Assembly: GCA_030268105.1 (NCBI GenBank)
Contig: BSDZ01000040.1
Span: forward strand, 310,001 to 374,000
Source of the DNA: Volvox africanus
Lineage: Eukaryota > Chlorophyta > Chlorophyceae > Chlamydomonadales > Volvocaceae
Direction: 5' to 3'
DNA length: 64,000 nucleotides
Positions 9,527 through 22,700 of this stretch are shown here, piece after piece; within the stretch, counting starts at the first letter, position 1; each line of letters opens with the position of its first letter. The translations under genes and the position numbers were made by a program. The notes under the pieces are model-generated. The model was given only the letters and a program-made list of their open reading frames with translations. It had not been told where the DNA came from and ran no database searches.

Positions 9527-12500
9527 CGCCACCGCCACCGCCACCGCCACCGCCACCGCCACCGCCACCGCCACCGCCACCGCCACCGCCACCGCCACCG
9601 CCACCGCCACCGCCACCGCCACCACCACCGCCACCGCGACCATCAACGTCACCGCATTGCCCACCGTCACCGTCACCGCCACCGTCACCGCCATTACCTG
9701 GCCCACGGTCACCGTCACCGCCGGACCCACCGTCACCGCCATTGCCTGGCCCACCATCACCGCTACCGCCGGACCAACCCCCACCGCCACCGTCACCGTC
9801 GCCGCCACCGTCACCGCTACCGCCGGACCCACCGCCACCGCCACCGTCGCCGTCACCGCCTGACCCACCGTCACCGTCACCGCCTGGCCCACCGTCACCG
9901 TCACCGCCACCATCACCGCCACCGCCGGATCCACCGTCACCGTCTCCGCCACCGTCACCGCTACCGCCGGACCCACCGCCACCGCCACCGTCACCGTCAC
10001 CGCCTGACCCGCCGCCACTGCCACCGTCGCCGTCACCGCCTGACCCACCGTCGCCGTCACCGCCTGGCCCACGGTCACCATCACCGCCGGACCCACCGTC
10101 ACCGTCGCCGCCACCGTCACCGCTACCGCCGGACCCACCGCCACCACCACCGTCACCGTCACCGCCTGACCCACCGTCACCGTCGCCGCCACCGTCACCG
10201 CTACCGCCGGACCCACCGCCACCGCCACCGTCACCGCCACCGCCTGACCCACCGTCACCGTCACCGCCTGGCCCACCGTCACCGTCACCGCCACCATCAC
10301 CGCCACCGCCGGACCCACCGTCACCGTCGCCCCCACCGTCGCCGCCACCGCCTGACCCACCCTCACCGCCACCGCCACCGTCGCCGTCACCGCCTGGGCC
10401 GACGTCACCATCACCGCCACCGCCACCACCGCCAGAACCAAGGATTCCAGCCCTGTCACCTCCGCCACCGTCACCTCCGCCACCGTCACCTCAACCACCT
10501 TTACCTGCGCCGCCGTCACCGTTAGCACCGCCGTCGCCCCAACCTTCTCCACTTCCTCCTGCACCTTCACCGCGCCCACCAACCCCATCGCTGCCGTCAG
10601 CTCCGCGACCACCTAGCCTTCCGCCCTCCCCCTTTCCGTGGCCGCCCGTTCCATCAGCACCACCAGTCCCATCGCCTCCGGTCCCGCCGTCACCACGGCG
10701 CCCTCCCCGGCTCCCACGATCATCGCCTTCATTGGAGCCATCACCGCCCACACCATCTCCGTCACCGCCGCCCTCACCGCCCTTCCCACCTCCACCCGCA
10801 AAGCAAATCACCGCAAACAATACTTTAGTCTCATACGGCTCGACGTACTGCACTCCCACATCCCAGTTCGATCAGTGGTACGACACTTTAACCGAAGCAA
10901 GTCCAGGTTTTGTTTTCGATAAGATTCTTTCTCTGACATTGTACAGCTTTGATTCGTCGGAAACAGGGTACGGCATCTCCATCGTTGCAATGAAGGTTAA
11001 GCTTTCTTCCAATCTGCGCAAGCAAAATTTTACGATTCAATTATCCGGCAGTATGTATCGTGCCGGTTACTATAATTCCGAATCTTTCGACCTCTCGCAA
11101 CGGACTTTGACTTCTCTGAAAGTCTGCTGCAACCCGGCCCAACAATTTGGGGGCTTAGGGTTTACCTTCGATGACGGCGCCGTGGCTGAATCCCAGGGTT
11201 GTCTAGCAGCAACGCAAGCACCACCTTCACAACAACTCAAGTATTATCAGGCGCCAGTGCTTCCGGGAAATTGGCTTGCCGGTCTTCGGGTATCCGCTGG
11301 CGTATTTCTGGGCGCTTTGTCGTACGGCATCGGAGGATCTATACGTGAGTTTGGTGGTGTGGAGCTCTTGGAGATGGAGATTGGAGGGGCACATTGTGAG
11401 GGGAGTGGGTGAGGAGGGGGGGGGGCGACATAACGATGTCGACTGACTTATCGTATGAAGTGCGCTTTAGTATTTAGCAGTTGCTCAGATGGTTTGGAAA
11501 GCCGTGGCCGATTCTTCTGCTGCAGAATTGGTGCTCTCCACACCATACGCCATCCATTCTCTGCAGGTGCACACACCCAATGTGTACTATACTAAATACC
11601 AACGTATCAACTACCGTTATACCAACTACCAAGTAGTCCGCAAACCACCCTCCTTCTAAACATTTCCCTGTCCATTTTGTTCGAATGCAGTGCTGCCGCC
11701 GCCGTCACCGCCGCCATCACCACCACCATTGAATCCGTCGCCACGTCCCCCAAGGCCACCACCGCGTTCCCCACCGTTGCCGCCGAGTCCAATGTCTCCA
11801 CCGCCACCGCCACCAGGCGCTGACTTGCCGCCACCTCCAGTCCCACCTTCGCCGTCACCACCTGTTCCGTCACCGCCGCGGCCGCCACGCCCTCCACCCA
11901 TTCCCCCCCGGCCACCGTCGCCGCCACCGCCGCCATCCCCATCGCCACCATCGCCACCCCCATCGCCACCATGGCCACCATCGCCACCATCGCCACCAAT
12001 CAGCACAACGCTAAAGCCGCCAAGGGCACCGCCACCCGCACGGCCCCCCCCGCCACCACCACCACCACCGCCACCACCGATGACATTTGAAGAAGTCCGA
12101 GATAGAGTTCGCGAGATAATCCAGAACGAAGTGCCGAATATCATTGCGAATGTGACTCAACCCGATAATCCCTTGAATAACGCATATGCCGCCAGCATCA
12201 ACGTCCTCTGGGGCGTCTCCACAGCCATCGCAGTGGGAGAAACAGGTCAACCCGTCATTAGTACAGCAAAGTACGGGAGAGGCCGTATGGGTATATTCGG
12301 AGCGCAGCGTATGGTTTCAGAGTGCTGCAAACCGATTTTCAAAGGCAATCCATCCAAACGACCGGCCCTGGACTTACTGATACAGAACATTGCCATATGG
12401 ACAGTCAGTCCCGAGGTACGGCATACAGGGCAATTGCGGATTATGCCAACCGGGGTGTCGGCCGGAACTATTTCTGTCTTTTTGGAAAACGTAACTGCGC

Positions 12501-15500
12501 CGTACCAGCAAACTCATATGTCAGTAATGTTCAGTAGTTGACGATGTGCTTGAGATTTATTACATGCGCAAAATTAAAACTTGAATTAACTTACAATATA
12601 CCTCCGGTGTCAGTGTATTTGTCTTGGGTGATATACCATGACTAATTATATTGCTGACTCCTGAAAAGTGCCGTACATCCAAAAGCACCCCACAACTGCT
12701 CGGCTTACCTCAGGGCTCGCAGCCGAGCAACAACACATCAACCGTTTGCGTGTCAAGCAAACTTTTCCAGCCTCTGGCCAGGTGTGGTACGCCTCTTGCC
12801 TGCTTCAATGAGCGCCCCGTGATACGCACAGGATATGATTGCCGTACGCGCATCGTACGGCACACACAGGTCGTACAAGTCGTATATCATGTGATGCCGT
12901 ATCGTTTCTTTGCCATTTGCAGGTTCCTCGTTCAGCGAGGAGGTGGCAAATTCAGGACCGCTAAGCAGGCCGGTCTGCCCTCCCTGGTTGTACCGCTCCC
13001 AAGTTTTGTGAACATTTCCACCAAGCTCGCTCAGAAGTGTGATTTGTATGTCATCAGCTCGTACAATCAAGAGTACGAAGATGAATCCACACAGGACTTC
13101 ATGGTTTCCTACGTCGCACGGGGCAAGGGGCTCATGGTGGCGGGCCCCGACGTGATGCCCAGCATCTTCTATGCACCAAACGCGCCTGCCGTACCGCCAC
13201 GTGCCGTCACGCGGAGGCTTGGGCAGAAAGATGATGAGCCGGTAGCTTCAACAGCTTCAACAGCCAGCAGCAGCAATTGGACCTGGTGGCCGACAGTGCG
13301 ACAGTTTGAACACGGGAATGGTGGCAGCGGTGCCGATTTTGAACGGCGAAATCTGCAAATATCGCCAGTTAATAACAAAGACTTGCCGGTACGACACCGT
13401 GCAAGCGGTTGCCATGGAGGTTTGCCGTACGCGGCTTAACTGTCACCCCCCGCCCACCAGGAACGGCAAAAATGGTCTGACACATGCCAAAGGCCACTAT
13501 CATCCTAGAAGTACGTTACGATTCACTTCTTATCCCCCCCCTCCGCCTCCCTTCGCCTTCTTATTGTCATCTGCACTCCACCTCACGCCATTTCCATACC
13601 GCGTCGTACTTGTTGTCGTACAGGCTAATAAGTTCCTCTTGCGCATGCAAGTCCTATTCTCGGACGCCATCTCCGATTCCGGCGGAGCCATGAAACTGGT
13701 TGGTTTCGGTACGACGGAATATGTCACAAATGCGGTTTTGGCGGCTCAGAATTACATTGATGCCTTGCTGGGCAACTCAACGCTTAGCTCGCCGGCTCTT
13801 TATGATGCCGTACGTACGGTAAAACAGGCGAACACGACCCTCAGGGAGAGCAAGTATCAAGACGTGCCGGGTACGGAACTTATCCTCCAATTCCTAGACG
13901 GTATCGCGGAGTTAGAAAAGGCCGGGTACACATTGCCGTCATTCGAATTGGATCCGCCGCCGCCGTCGCCAAGGCGGATTCTCCCTTCACCGCCGCCGAT
14001 CCCGTGGCCACCGCCGCCGCCTCTCAGTGAGTACGACAACGTGTTTTTGAGCTTTCCATGCATACTTACCGGTGGGATTACGCATGCAAGCACGGCGCAT
14101 GGAAAGAAATGCTGGTCATCAACATCAGCATCCAATCCGTACGGCATATGTTTTCAGCGAGCGAGACGTAGAGAATGGCATGCATGGCACCATTCGTCAT
14201 CAACGATGGAGAAGTGTCAAGTAGCAGTACAGCAGGAGATTTCCTCCCTCTCTAAACGCCCCTCACAGAACGTCCCTAGAACGTTTATACAGTTGGTTAG
14301 GCTCCCATGTTCTTAGGTACAAAACCCAGCTTGTTCTGTGGAAGGCATCCACCGCCGGTGAATACAACATGTTTGGTGCTGCTGCTGCCGTGTCGTACTG
14401 CTGCGCGCGTTTTACCTTTCTTTTCTTTATGGTGATTGTACATGTGTTGGTTCCGTACATGTTGCATCATCAGCAATGGCCCCCATTTCCTCTTTTCTAC
14501 GTCCTTTCAGCGTATTTGACCGTACGTTGTCGTACGCTGCTGTACACCTGACCGTGCACATCTTTCCCAGTGGTTCTGCCTAGAAACGCCCAGTTCCTGG
14601 GCTGCTTCGCGGATTATAGCCCCGTCAACAGCTCCATTAACGGCTCATTTCCCGACATCGTCTGGATACCAAAGAGCAATAACTTCACCGTCGACAGGTA
14701 TGCCGGTATGCCATCCACACCACCCATACGATCCACACCCTCCATACGTTCGCTGCAAGCTTTGCGGGATGCTATTGCTGTCCTGATCTGGCCTGATGAC
14801 ATAGACCTGGGTAAACCGCACAATCATCTTGGTGATGTAAATCATGCCCGGGTCATCGTATGACTGCCTTTCTGAGAACTGTCAGGTCAACCCTAAAAGG
14901 CATCTTTGTCGTTCATTACAACACCTGACTTGATCGTTAACGAATCGATACATCGAGGTAATAACTTTTCAAAGCTCCGCTTCGCCCCCGACCGCCCCTC
15001 CACACATACACACATACACACATACACACATACACATACATACACAGATAAAGCCACGTGTTCCTCCCCTGCGCTGTGGCTCGGTCCGGTCAGGACCCCC
15101 GGTGCTCGTCTTTGAAGGGCGAGTCGCCCACAGTGTAACACCCAATACACATACACATACATACACACATACACACATACACACATACACACATACACAC
15201 ATACACACATACACACATACACATACATACACACATACACACATACACACACACATACACACATGCACACGCATGCCCATAGTTCACTTCCCTGTCTGCT
15301 CCTCCTCCCAACCCATAACCTCAGGTGCCTGAACTTCGCCAGAAACCAGAGCTTGTACAACCAAGCCCAGGGCTATTATTATTTAGCCCTGCAGATTGTG
15401 TCTTACCCGGGGATTCGGCGATGTCTTGGCGCCAAAGATAAACCGACAGATTTCCTGAAACGTTATATGATATCAAATTCGAGTTGCGATACTCTCTGTG

Positions 15501-15694
15501 GCGGTTACCTCAACCAAATGTGTGGGGGGAATCCCCTATCACCCAGTGGGACACCCACCGCAGTTTATATGACATTTCCCGACAAAAACATGACAACAGC
15601 TGGAGGCCCATTGAGCACTGCGAGCACTTGGAATTTAAACTTTAAAAATATGGATTTCGATTTGGCAGACGACGACGACAGTAATTCGGATTGA
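7892..15694 (+). CDS. Pro-rich ECM-type protein with WSC and TCAF-like regions, copy 1
   Basis: Multi-exon gene. Exons supported by splice consensus and matching phase: 7892-8093, 9242-11344, 11691 to about 12414 or beyond, 12923 to about 13230, 13624-14026, 14571-14697, 15325-15694; exons between 12414 and 13624 are not fully resolved. Exon 1 encodes a hydrophobic stretch (residues about 40-58), a signal peptide or anchor. Exon 2 encodes an Asn/Asp-rich segment, a Ser-Pro/Pro-Pro rod of about 330 residues, and a Cys-containing domain I do not recognise. A second rod follows, then a region with the [11 protein letters not shown] and [14 protein letters not shown] blocks, like the accessory domain of TCAF/M60-type proteins. 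A third short rod precedes a WSC domain (FLGCF...CDTLCGG..NQMCGG, probable carbohydrate binding) split by a 627-bp intron. The tail is acidic. Role inferred: cell wall or extracellular matrix. It is not a classical pherophorin, because no typical pherophorin domain is seen. Confidence 0.8.
8150..8413 (+). repeat. Trinucleotide array (CAA/CAG, then CAC/ATC) in intron 1
   Basis: AACAACAACAGCAGCAGT-type units pass into CACCAC/ATCATC units over about 260 bp within intron 1 (8094-9241). The matching intron of copy 2 lacks it, so it expanded or was inserted after the duplication. It opens long frames on both strands that are not genes. Confidence 0.9.
8533..8886. repeat. Fold-back insertion in intron 1 of copy 1
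   Basis: The left arm (8533-8570, starting GAGGTGCGATGAATGAGAG) recurs inverted at 8843-8886 (ending CTCATCGCACCT), enclosing about 270 bp absent from copy 2. The left arm alone has a counterpart in copy 2 near 18160. The right arm therefore appears to be an inverted copy of host sequence rather than a transposon terminus. Confidence 0.75.
9504..9625 (+). repeat. Uninterrupted CCACCG hexamer run in rod exon
   Basis: About twenty CCACCG units coding for Pro-Pro. Copy 2 has a much shorter run at the same place. The run leaves other frames open (His-Arg on +, Val-Ala on -), which are artefacts. Confidence 0.95.
15000..15270 (+). repeat. CACATA/CACACATA microsatellite inside the WSC intron
   Basis: Two CA-rich arrays (about 15000-15050 and 15143-15270) flank a unique segment of about 100 bp within intron 14698-15324. 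Confidence 0.95.
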
Positions 15695-15838
15695 GGAGAT
15701 ATTTATTGGATGTGCCGTACGAGAAACCTCAAATACTGACCTCTACGTACGTGTTGCCCGATGGGCATGAGTTTACTATTTGTGTATTGTTTTACTTGTG
15801 GATATGCATGCATGGATGAGTGCCTAAGTAATGCTGTC

Positions 15839-15843
15839 TGTAA
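15839..15843 (+). terminator. Candidate poly(A) signal, copy 1
   Basis: TGTAA, the volvocine polyadenylation word, lies about 145 bp after the stop. The matching TGTAA is kept in copy 2. Another TGTAA occurs near 15909. Confidence 0.5.
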
Positions 15844-16694
15844 CTTTGCTATTTACATACGACGTATGCGTACGGTATGCGAAGCAGAAAAATATGTACA
15901 TTTGTTACGTGTAATCGTGCTTGCATCCTGTCACATCGGAAGATGACTGTTGGATCGGCGCCCGGCCTTGCCACCCAGCGCAGCAGATGTGTCGTACGTA
16001 TTGTACGTGTTCGGGCATTGTTTAATGCATAAATACGTTTTTTGTACAGCATGTACGGTAATTGTGGACGACACACAGGACGAGCGTTCTTCTTTCGGGG
16101 CAGTTTTGTTTCGAAGATGTGTCTGTGCCGGTTGCGCAATGCATGCGGTGATGCAGTGATGTGGTGGGGCGTGCGTGGGCAGTCGTCAGTGTCGTCAGTG
16201 TTTTTCACTTCATTCCTTTGAATGCTAGGACGCTAGCTAGGTCGCTGGCGGGCTATGTATTGCTGCCATCGGCCGCACAATTTCCCCATGAATAGTGGGG
16301 ATTCAATATCGTTGTCAGCGCTATCAGTCAAGAAGGGTGGCTTCAAAACCCTAGACTTGATAAATGTAAGGGGGCGTCGGTCTGTCAGTCCGTCGGTGTG
16401 TCAGTCGGTCGGCTACGTCCCCGGTCAGTCAGTCCACCAGGTAGACCACGCACCACCCCGGGCGGGTGATGGTAGCTGTGCGGCAGTAGCGTTTGGCTCA
16501 TTTTTATTCTAACGTGACCCTTTTGCCTCCTTGCTTTTTTATGAGAGATTTTGCAGCCGGTGTACGACAAACCGGTAGACTACTATTCAAATTCGCTGCT
16601 ATGTAAAGAAGAATAAATATAACATAAGCGCGTAATATAAATAACTTATGATGTTAGCCATCTAAGAAGATAGCCGAATTGTACTCAGACCTTG

Positions 16695-16787
16695 CAATGA
16701 AACCATAAAATAACCCATTGAAAGCGTGTGAAACAAACAGGATGTTCAGGTAGTTAATCTATCTAAATTACAAACAAGTTACCAGAG
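16695..16787. other. Junction between duplication units
   Basis: Holds a 35-bp word (16710-16744, TAACCCATTGAAAGCGTGTG and following bases) that recurs with three mismatches at 27666-27701, then the start of unit 2 at 16760. Confidence 0.65.
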
Positions 16788-19700
16788 ATGTTTGAGAACA
16801 TCGCTGGTCGTATACAGCTGTTATGTGGTGCAGTAGCAAGGCTCCAAAATCAACATCGCAAGTCCGCGAGATATGGGCATTTCCTATCATCAAGTAAAAT
16901 TCTACAATTGCTCATGATATCATGTCTGATCTCCTGGTCGGTGTTGTGTTGCGGGAGCTTCACGACGAGGAAGATGGCACACAGTAACGGTGAGTTGGAT
17001 GGTTGGCTGCATTTAAAGATCAAACGCTACCTCCCAGACGCAAAATTAATGTTTATTTGGACGAAAATCCCATTCAAACTAGCGGTATCGTACTTGCAAC
17101 TTGAGGTTGTCAAAATGTCGCTGCGACTGACATGGTCGCGTCATGATAGAATGTTCTCTTGGGTTTGATCCAAAACAATATTAAGTAGTGAAGGTCGCTA
17201 GGAAACGTCGTGATCGTAGAGCTCTTGTTCCAAGCTTGATGGCCTTTGTGCTAGGGTCTTTTGTCGGGTCAGGAAGCACCATTGACTTAGACTAATTTGG
17301 CTTAAGTTCTAAATTTTAAGCAAATTTAGGAAGAAACGATTGGCCAATGCTGCACCAAACCCCGAGGCGGGCGCCCGCTGGACAGAGCCTCCGGTGAGAA
17401 TGCAGAATCTGGATGTCACATAAAATGTATTACATAAATTGAAGCTCTCTACGTGCCTCTTGAGGTCTGGCAGTTCAGCTGGCGGTTGAGAGAAGTGAGG
17501 GAGCTAGCTCGCCCAACGCTGCATGGTCGCAGGGCCGACTTCTCCTTAGCAACCCACAACACAAATTCAGGTCCAGATCAAGGTCCAGATCCAGGTCCAG
17601 AACAGATAGGATATGGATCACATTTAAACCGTGCCTTAGGATCGTTCTGTTCTTTCCACCATCCATGCAGTCCTAGCAATGCATTAGTGCACGCAGCTGC
17701 CACATAACCTTCTAGCAGTTTTACGTTTTTGATTTTTCTGACCTCAATTTTATGTTTACCTAAACTGAGCGGCACGTGGAAAGAATTCATCACAATGCAA
17801 TTGAATAGAGCTGTAACAAGCGTGAACTGGTTTCGGACGTCCGTGTCGTATCGTCGCGGCGTTCAAAGAAAAGCAAACGTGAACGATCTTCGATATCCTT
17901 AGAGTTGAACAAGATGTTTACGATCCAGCGAGCTTGCAAGAAGTCTAAGGACCGTACCGAAGGCCAATCAACAACTACCAACGGACAAACGCATGTGCCC
18001 ATATTTGCACGTCCGGTGCAAGTAGGTCGAAAGCCGGTCGATTTAAAGTAAGAACTTATAAGGTGGATCGAAGGGATCAGATGCGCAAGCCAGTTGGGGC
18101 CGCCTCGCTCAGTACACTTGCCCTGATATTCAATATGAAAATGTATCGCATATCAAACGGTGCGAGAGGTGCAATGAGTGAGAGTGATATAGTAATATAT
18201 AATAAAATATATACAATCTATACTTTGCAGTACTTTTTGCTCTGGTACTTCGGTGCCAGCAGTTGGAATAAACCCGCTATCAACCTGCTGGTCAGTCGTC
18301 TACACTGAATATCCCGCAAATCGCTCGACAGGGTCTAGTGGTTCTGTGCTGCTGAGCATGATCACCCACGCCTTGCTCGCTCGTCCAGCAGCAGAGGCCC
18401 GCCGTACCTTGTACATGGTTGGCAGCCTCTTTCTCGTTTACTAATGACTGACTCGTTAGGTAACTACTCAATACTGTTCTAGAAGCCTGGACATCTTATT
18501 ACGATTAGTCTCTGCTCCCCCCCCCTCAACTTGACTTCGCAACAGACGTAGGTCAAAGCGTTGACCGTGAACATCTATATTCGTCTGGTTTCGGAGACAA
18601 CGACGAGAACAACCCTAACCACCAACTCCATTCTAACCACTTTCTGGATCGACACAGTGACCAAGTACGACATTACAGCCTTGAGCTGCCCGAGAGCTTC
18701 ATGTCGGCAGTTGGAACGGCGGCTGCCCCAACAGATAACGTCCCAGATCAAACTGAAATTAGAGATCTGCCGGTCAGCGGCACTGGCAGCGGGATCGAAC
18801 ACTGCAACGGCAACGGTAACTGTAATGGTCACGTTAACCGCAATCTCAATGATAAAGGGGAGGACGATTGGGAGGTTTTCGAGGGAATAAAGTCGTTATC
18901 TGAGAGCTTCTGGGCGGGAAACGGAGCCAAAAGAAGCAATAGTAAGACCCCCAACGAAGATGTTTCGGCGCCTGTCGTACAACACCCAAATGCTGCTGTA
19001 CGACTTCTGCATGTGAAATCCGACCTGGAGAACAAGCCGATGACAGAGGACGAGGCGAATGCCATACTTGAACGGATACTGATGTTCAGGAGCATGCAGG
19101 AGCCACCGGTTTACCCGCCACCGTCGCCATCGCCACCGCTACCGCCACCGCCACCGCCACCGCCACCGCCGCCGCCACCGTCACCGTCACCGCCTCGCCC
19201 ACCCTCACCGTCGCCGCCGCCGTCGCCGCCATCGCCTGGCCGACCGTCACCGCCTGATCCACCGTCACCATCGCCGCCACCGTCACCACTACCGCCGGAC
19301 CCACCGCCACCGCCACCGTCACCGTCGCCACCACCGTCACCACTACCGCCGGACCCGCCGCCACTGCCACCGTCGCCGTCACCGCCTGACCCACCGTCGC
19401 CGTCACCGCCTGGCCCACGGTCACCATCACCGCCGGACCCACCGTCACCGTCGCCGCCACCGTCACCGCTACCGCCGGACCCACCGCCACCGCCACCGTC
19501 ACCGTCACCGCCTGACCCACCGTCACCGTCGCCGCCACCGTCACCGCTACCGCCGGACCCACCGCCACCGCCACCGTCACCGCCACCGCCTGACCCACCG
19601 TCACCGTCACCGCCTGGCCCACCGTCACCGTCACCGCCACCATCACCGCCACCGCCGGACCCACCGTCACCGTCGCCCCCACCGTCGCCGCCACCGCCTG

Positions 19701-22700
19701 ACCCACCCTCACCGCCACCGCCACCGTCACCGTCACCGCCTGGGCCGACGTCACCATCACCGCCACCGCCACCACCGCCAGAACCAAGGATTCCAGCCCT
19801 GTCACCTCCGCCACCGTCACCTCCGCCACCGTCACCTCAACCACCTTTACCTGCGCCGCCGTCACCGTTAGCACCGCCGTCGCCCCAACCTTCTCCACTT
19901 CCTCCTGCACCTTCGCCGCGCCCACCAACCCCATCGCTGCCGTCAGCTCCGCGACCACCTAGCCTTCCGCCCTCCCCCTTTCCGTGGCCGCCCGTTCCAT
20001 CAGCACCACCAGTCCCATCGCCTCCGGTCCCGCCGTCACCACGGCGTCCTCCCCGGCTCCCACGATCATCGCCTCCATTGGAGCCATCACCGCCCACACC
20101 ATCTCCGTCACCGCCGCCCTCACCGCCCTTCCCACCTCCACCCGCAAAGCAAATCACCGCAAACAATAGTTTAGTCTCATACGGCTCGACGTACTGCACT
20201 CCCACATCCCAGTTCGATCAGTGGTACGACACTTTAACCGAAGCAAGTCCAGGTTTTGTTTTCGATAAGATTCTTTCTCTGACATTGTACAGCTTTGATT
20301 CGTCGGAAACAGGGTACGGCATCTCCATCGTTGCAATGAAGGTTAAGCTTTCTTCCAATCTGCGCAAGCAAAATTTTACGATTCAATTATCCGGCAGTAT
20401 GTATCGTGCCGGTTACTATAATTCCGAATCTTTCGACCTCTCGCAACGGACTTTGACTTCTCTGAAAGTCTGCTGCAACCCGGCCCAACAATTTGGGGGC
20501 TTAGGGTTTACCTTCGATGACGGCGCCGTGGCTGAATCCCAGGGTTGTCTAGCAGCAACGCAAGCACCACCTTCACAACAACTCAAGTATTATCAGGCGC
20601 CAGTGCTTCCGGGAAATTGGCTTGCCGGTCTTCGGGTATCCGCTGGCGTATTTCTGGGCGCTTTGTCGTACGGCATCGGAGGATCTATACGTGAGTTTGG
20701 TGGTGTGGAGCTCTTGGAGATGGAGATTGGAGGGGCACATTGTGAGGGGAGTGGGTGAGGAGGGGGGGGGCGACATAACGATGTCGACTGACTTATCGTA
20801 TGAAGTGCGCTTTAGTATTTAGCAGTTGCTCAGATGGTTTGGAAAGCCGTGGCCGATTCTTCTGCTGCAGAATTGGTGCTCTCCACACCATACGCCATCC
20901 ATTCTCTGCAGGTGCACACACCCAATGTGTACCATACTAAATACCAACGTATCAACTACCGTTATACCAACTACCAAGTAGTCCGCAAACCACCCTCCTT
21001 CTAAACATTTCCCTGTCCATTTTGTTCGAATGCAGCGCTGCCGCCGCCGTCACCGCCGCCATCACCACCACCATTGAATCCGTCGCCACGTCCCCCAAGG
21101 CCACCACCGCGTTCCCCACCGTTGCCGCCGAGTCCAATGTCTCCACCGCCACCGCCACCAGGCGCTGACTTGCCGCCACCTCCAGTCCCACCTTCGCCGT
21201 CACCACCTGTTCCGTCACCGCCGCGGCCGCCACGCCCTCCACCCATTCCCCCCCGGCCACCGTCGCCGCCACCGCCGCCATCCCCATCGCCACCATCGCC
21301 ATCCCCATCGCCACCATGGCCACCATCGCCACCATCGCCACCAATCAGCACGACGCTAAAGCCGCCAGAGGCACCGCCACCCGCACGGCCCCCCCCGCCA
21401 CCACCACCACCACCGCCACCACCGATGACGTTTGAAGAAGTCCGAGATAGAGTTCGCGAGATAATCCAGAACGAAGCGCCGAATATCATTGCGAATGTGA
21501 CTCAACCCGATAATCCCTTGAATAACGCATATGCCGCCAGCATCAACGTCCTCTGGGGCGTCTCCACAGCCATCGCAGTGGGAGAAACAGGTCAACCCGT
21601 CATTAGTACAGCAAAGTACGGGAGAGGCCGTATGGGTATATTCGGAGCGCAGCGTATGGTTTCAGAGTGCTGCAAACCGATTTTCAAAGGCAAGCCAACT
21701 TTGACGAAACGACCGGCCCTGGACTTACTGATACAGAACATTGCCATATGGACAGTCAGTCCCGAGGTACGGCATACAGGGCAATTGCGGATTATGCCAA
21801 CCGGGGTGTCGGCCGGAACTATTTCTGTCTTTTTGGAAAACGTAACTGCGCCGTACCAGCAAACTCATATGTCAGTAATGTTCAGTAGTTGACGATGTGC
21901 TTGAGATTTATTACATGCGCAAAATTAAAACTTGAATTAACTTACAATATACCTCCGGTGTCAGTGTATTTGTCTTGGGTGATATACCATGACTAATTAT
22001 ATTGCTGACTCCTGAAAAGTGCCGTACATCCAAAAGCACCCCACAACTGCTCGGCTTACCTCAGGGCTCGCAGCCGAGCAACAACACATCAACCGTTTGC
22101 GTGTCAAGCAAACTTTTCCAGCCTCTGGCCAGGTGTGGTACGCCTCTTGCCTGCTTCAATGAGCGCCCCGTGATACGCACAGGATATGATTGCCGTACGC
22201 GCATCGTACGGCACACACAGGTCGTACAAGTCGTATATCATGTGATGCCGTATCGTTTCTTTGCCATTTGCAGGTTCCTCGTTCAGCGAGGAGGTGGCAA
22301 ATTCAGGACCGCTAAGCAGGCCGGTCTGCGCTCCCTGGTTGTACCGCTCCCAAGTTTTGTGAACATTTCCACCAAGCTCGCTCAGAAGTGTGATTTGTAT
22401 GTCATCAGCTCGTACAATCAAGAGTACGAAGATGAATCCACACAGGACTTCATGGTTTCCTACGTCGCACGGGGCAAGGGGCTCATGGTGGCGGGCCCCG
22501 ACGTGATGCCCAGCATCTTCTATGCACCAAACGCGCCTGCCGTACCGCCACGTGCCGTCACGCGGAGGCTTGGGCAGAAAGATGATGAGCCGGTAGCTTC
22601 AACAGCTTCAACAGCCAGCAGCAGCAATTGGACCTGGTGGCCGACAGTGCGACAGTTTGAACACGGGAATGGTGGCAGCGGTGCCGATTTTGAACGGCGA

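Larger units (their letters stand above)
7865..16694 (+). repeat. Tandem segmental duplication, unit 1
   Basis: Begins at TATCTAAATTACAAAC just upstream of the gene start and ends at a GAATTGTAC.CAGACCTTG block. Unit 2 begins and ends with the same blocks (16760 and about 26094). Exons from the first globular domain onward, most introns and about 1 kb of 3' flank are nearly identical between units. The main differences are in intron 1, the rod-coding exon and the intron microsatellites. Unit 1 also has about 100 bp near 16580-16675 that unit 2 lacks. Confidence 0.9.

Noticed and set aside
9257..10525. His-Arg repeat frame of 422 codons overlapping the rod exon
   Set aside because: It is the CCACCG/TCACCG repeat read in another frame. 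The Pro/Ser frame is the one that continues in phase into the globular domain and survives indels between the two copies.
9404..10612. Minus-strand Val-Ala repeat frame (402 codons), and the like in copy 2
   Set aside because: Antisense reading of the same hexamer repeat, with no splice or start support.
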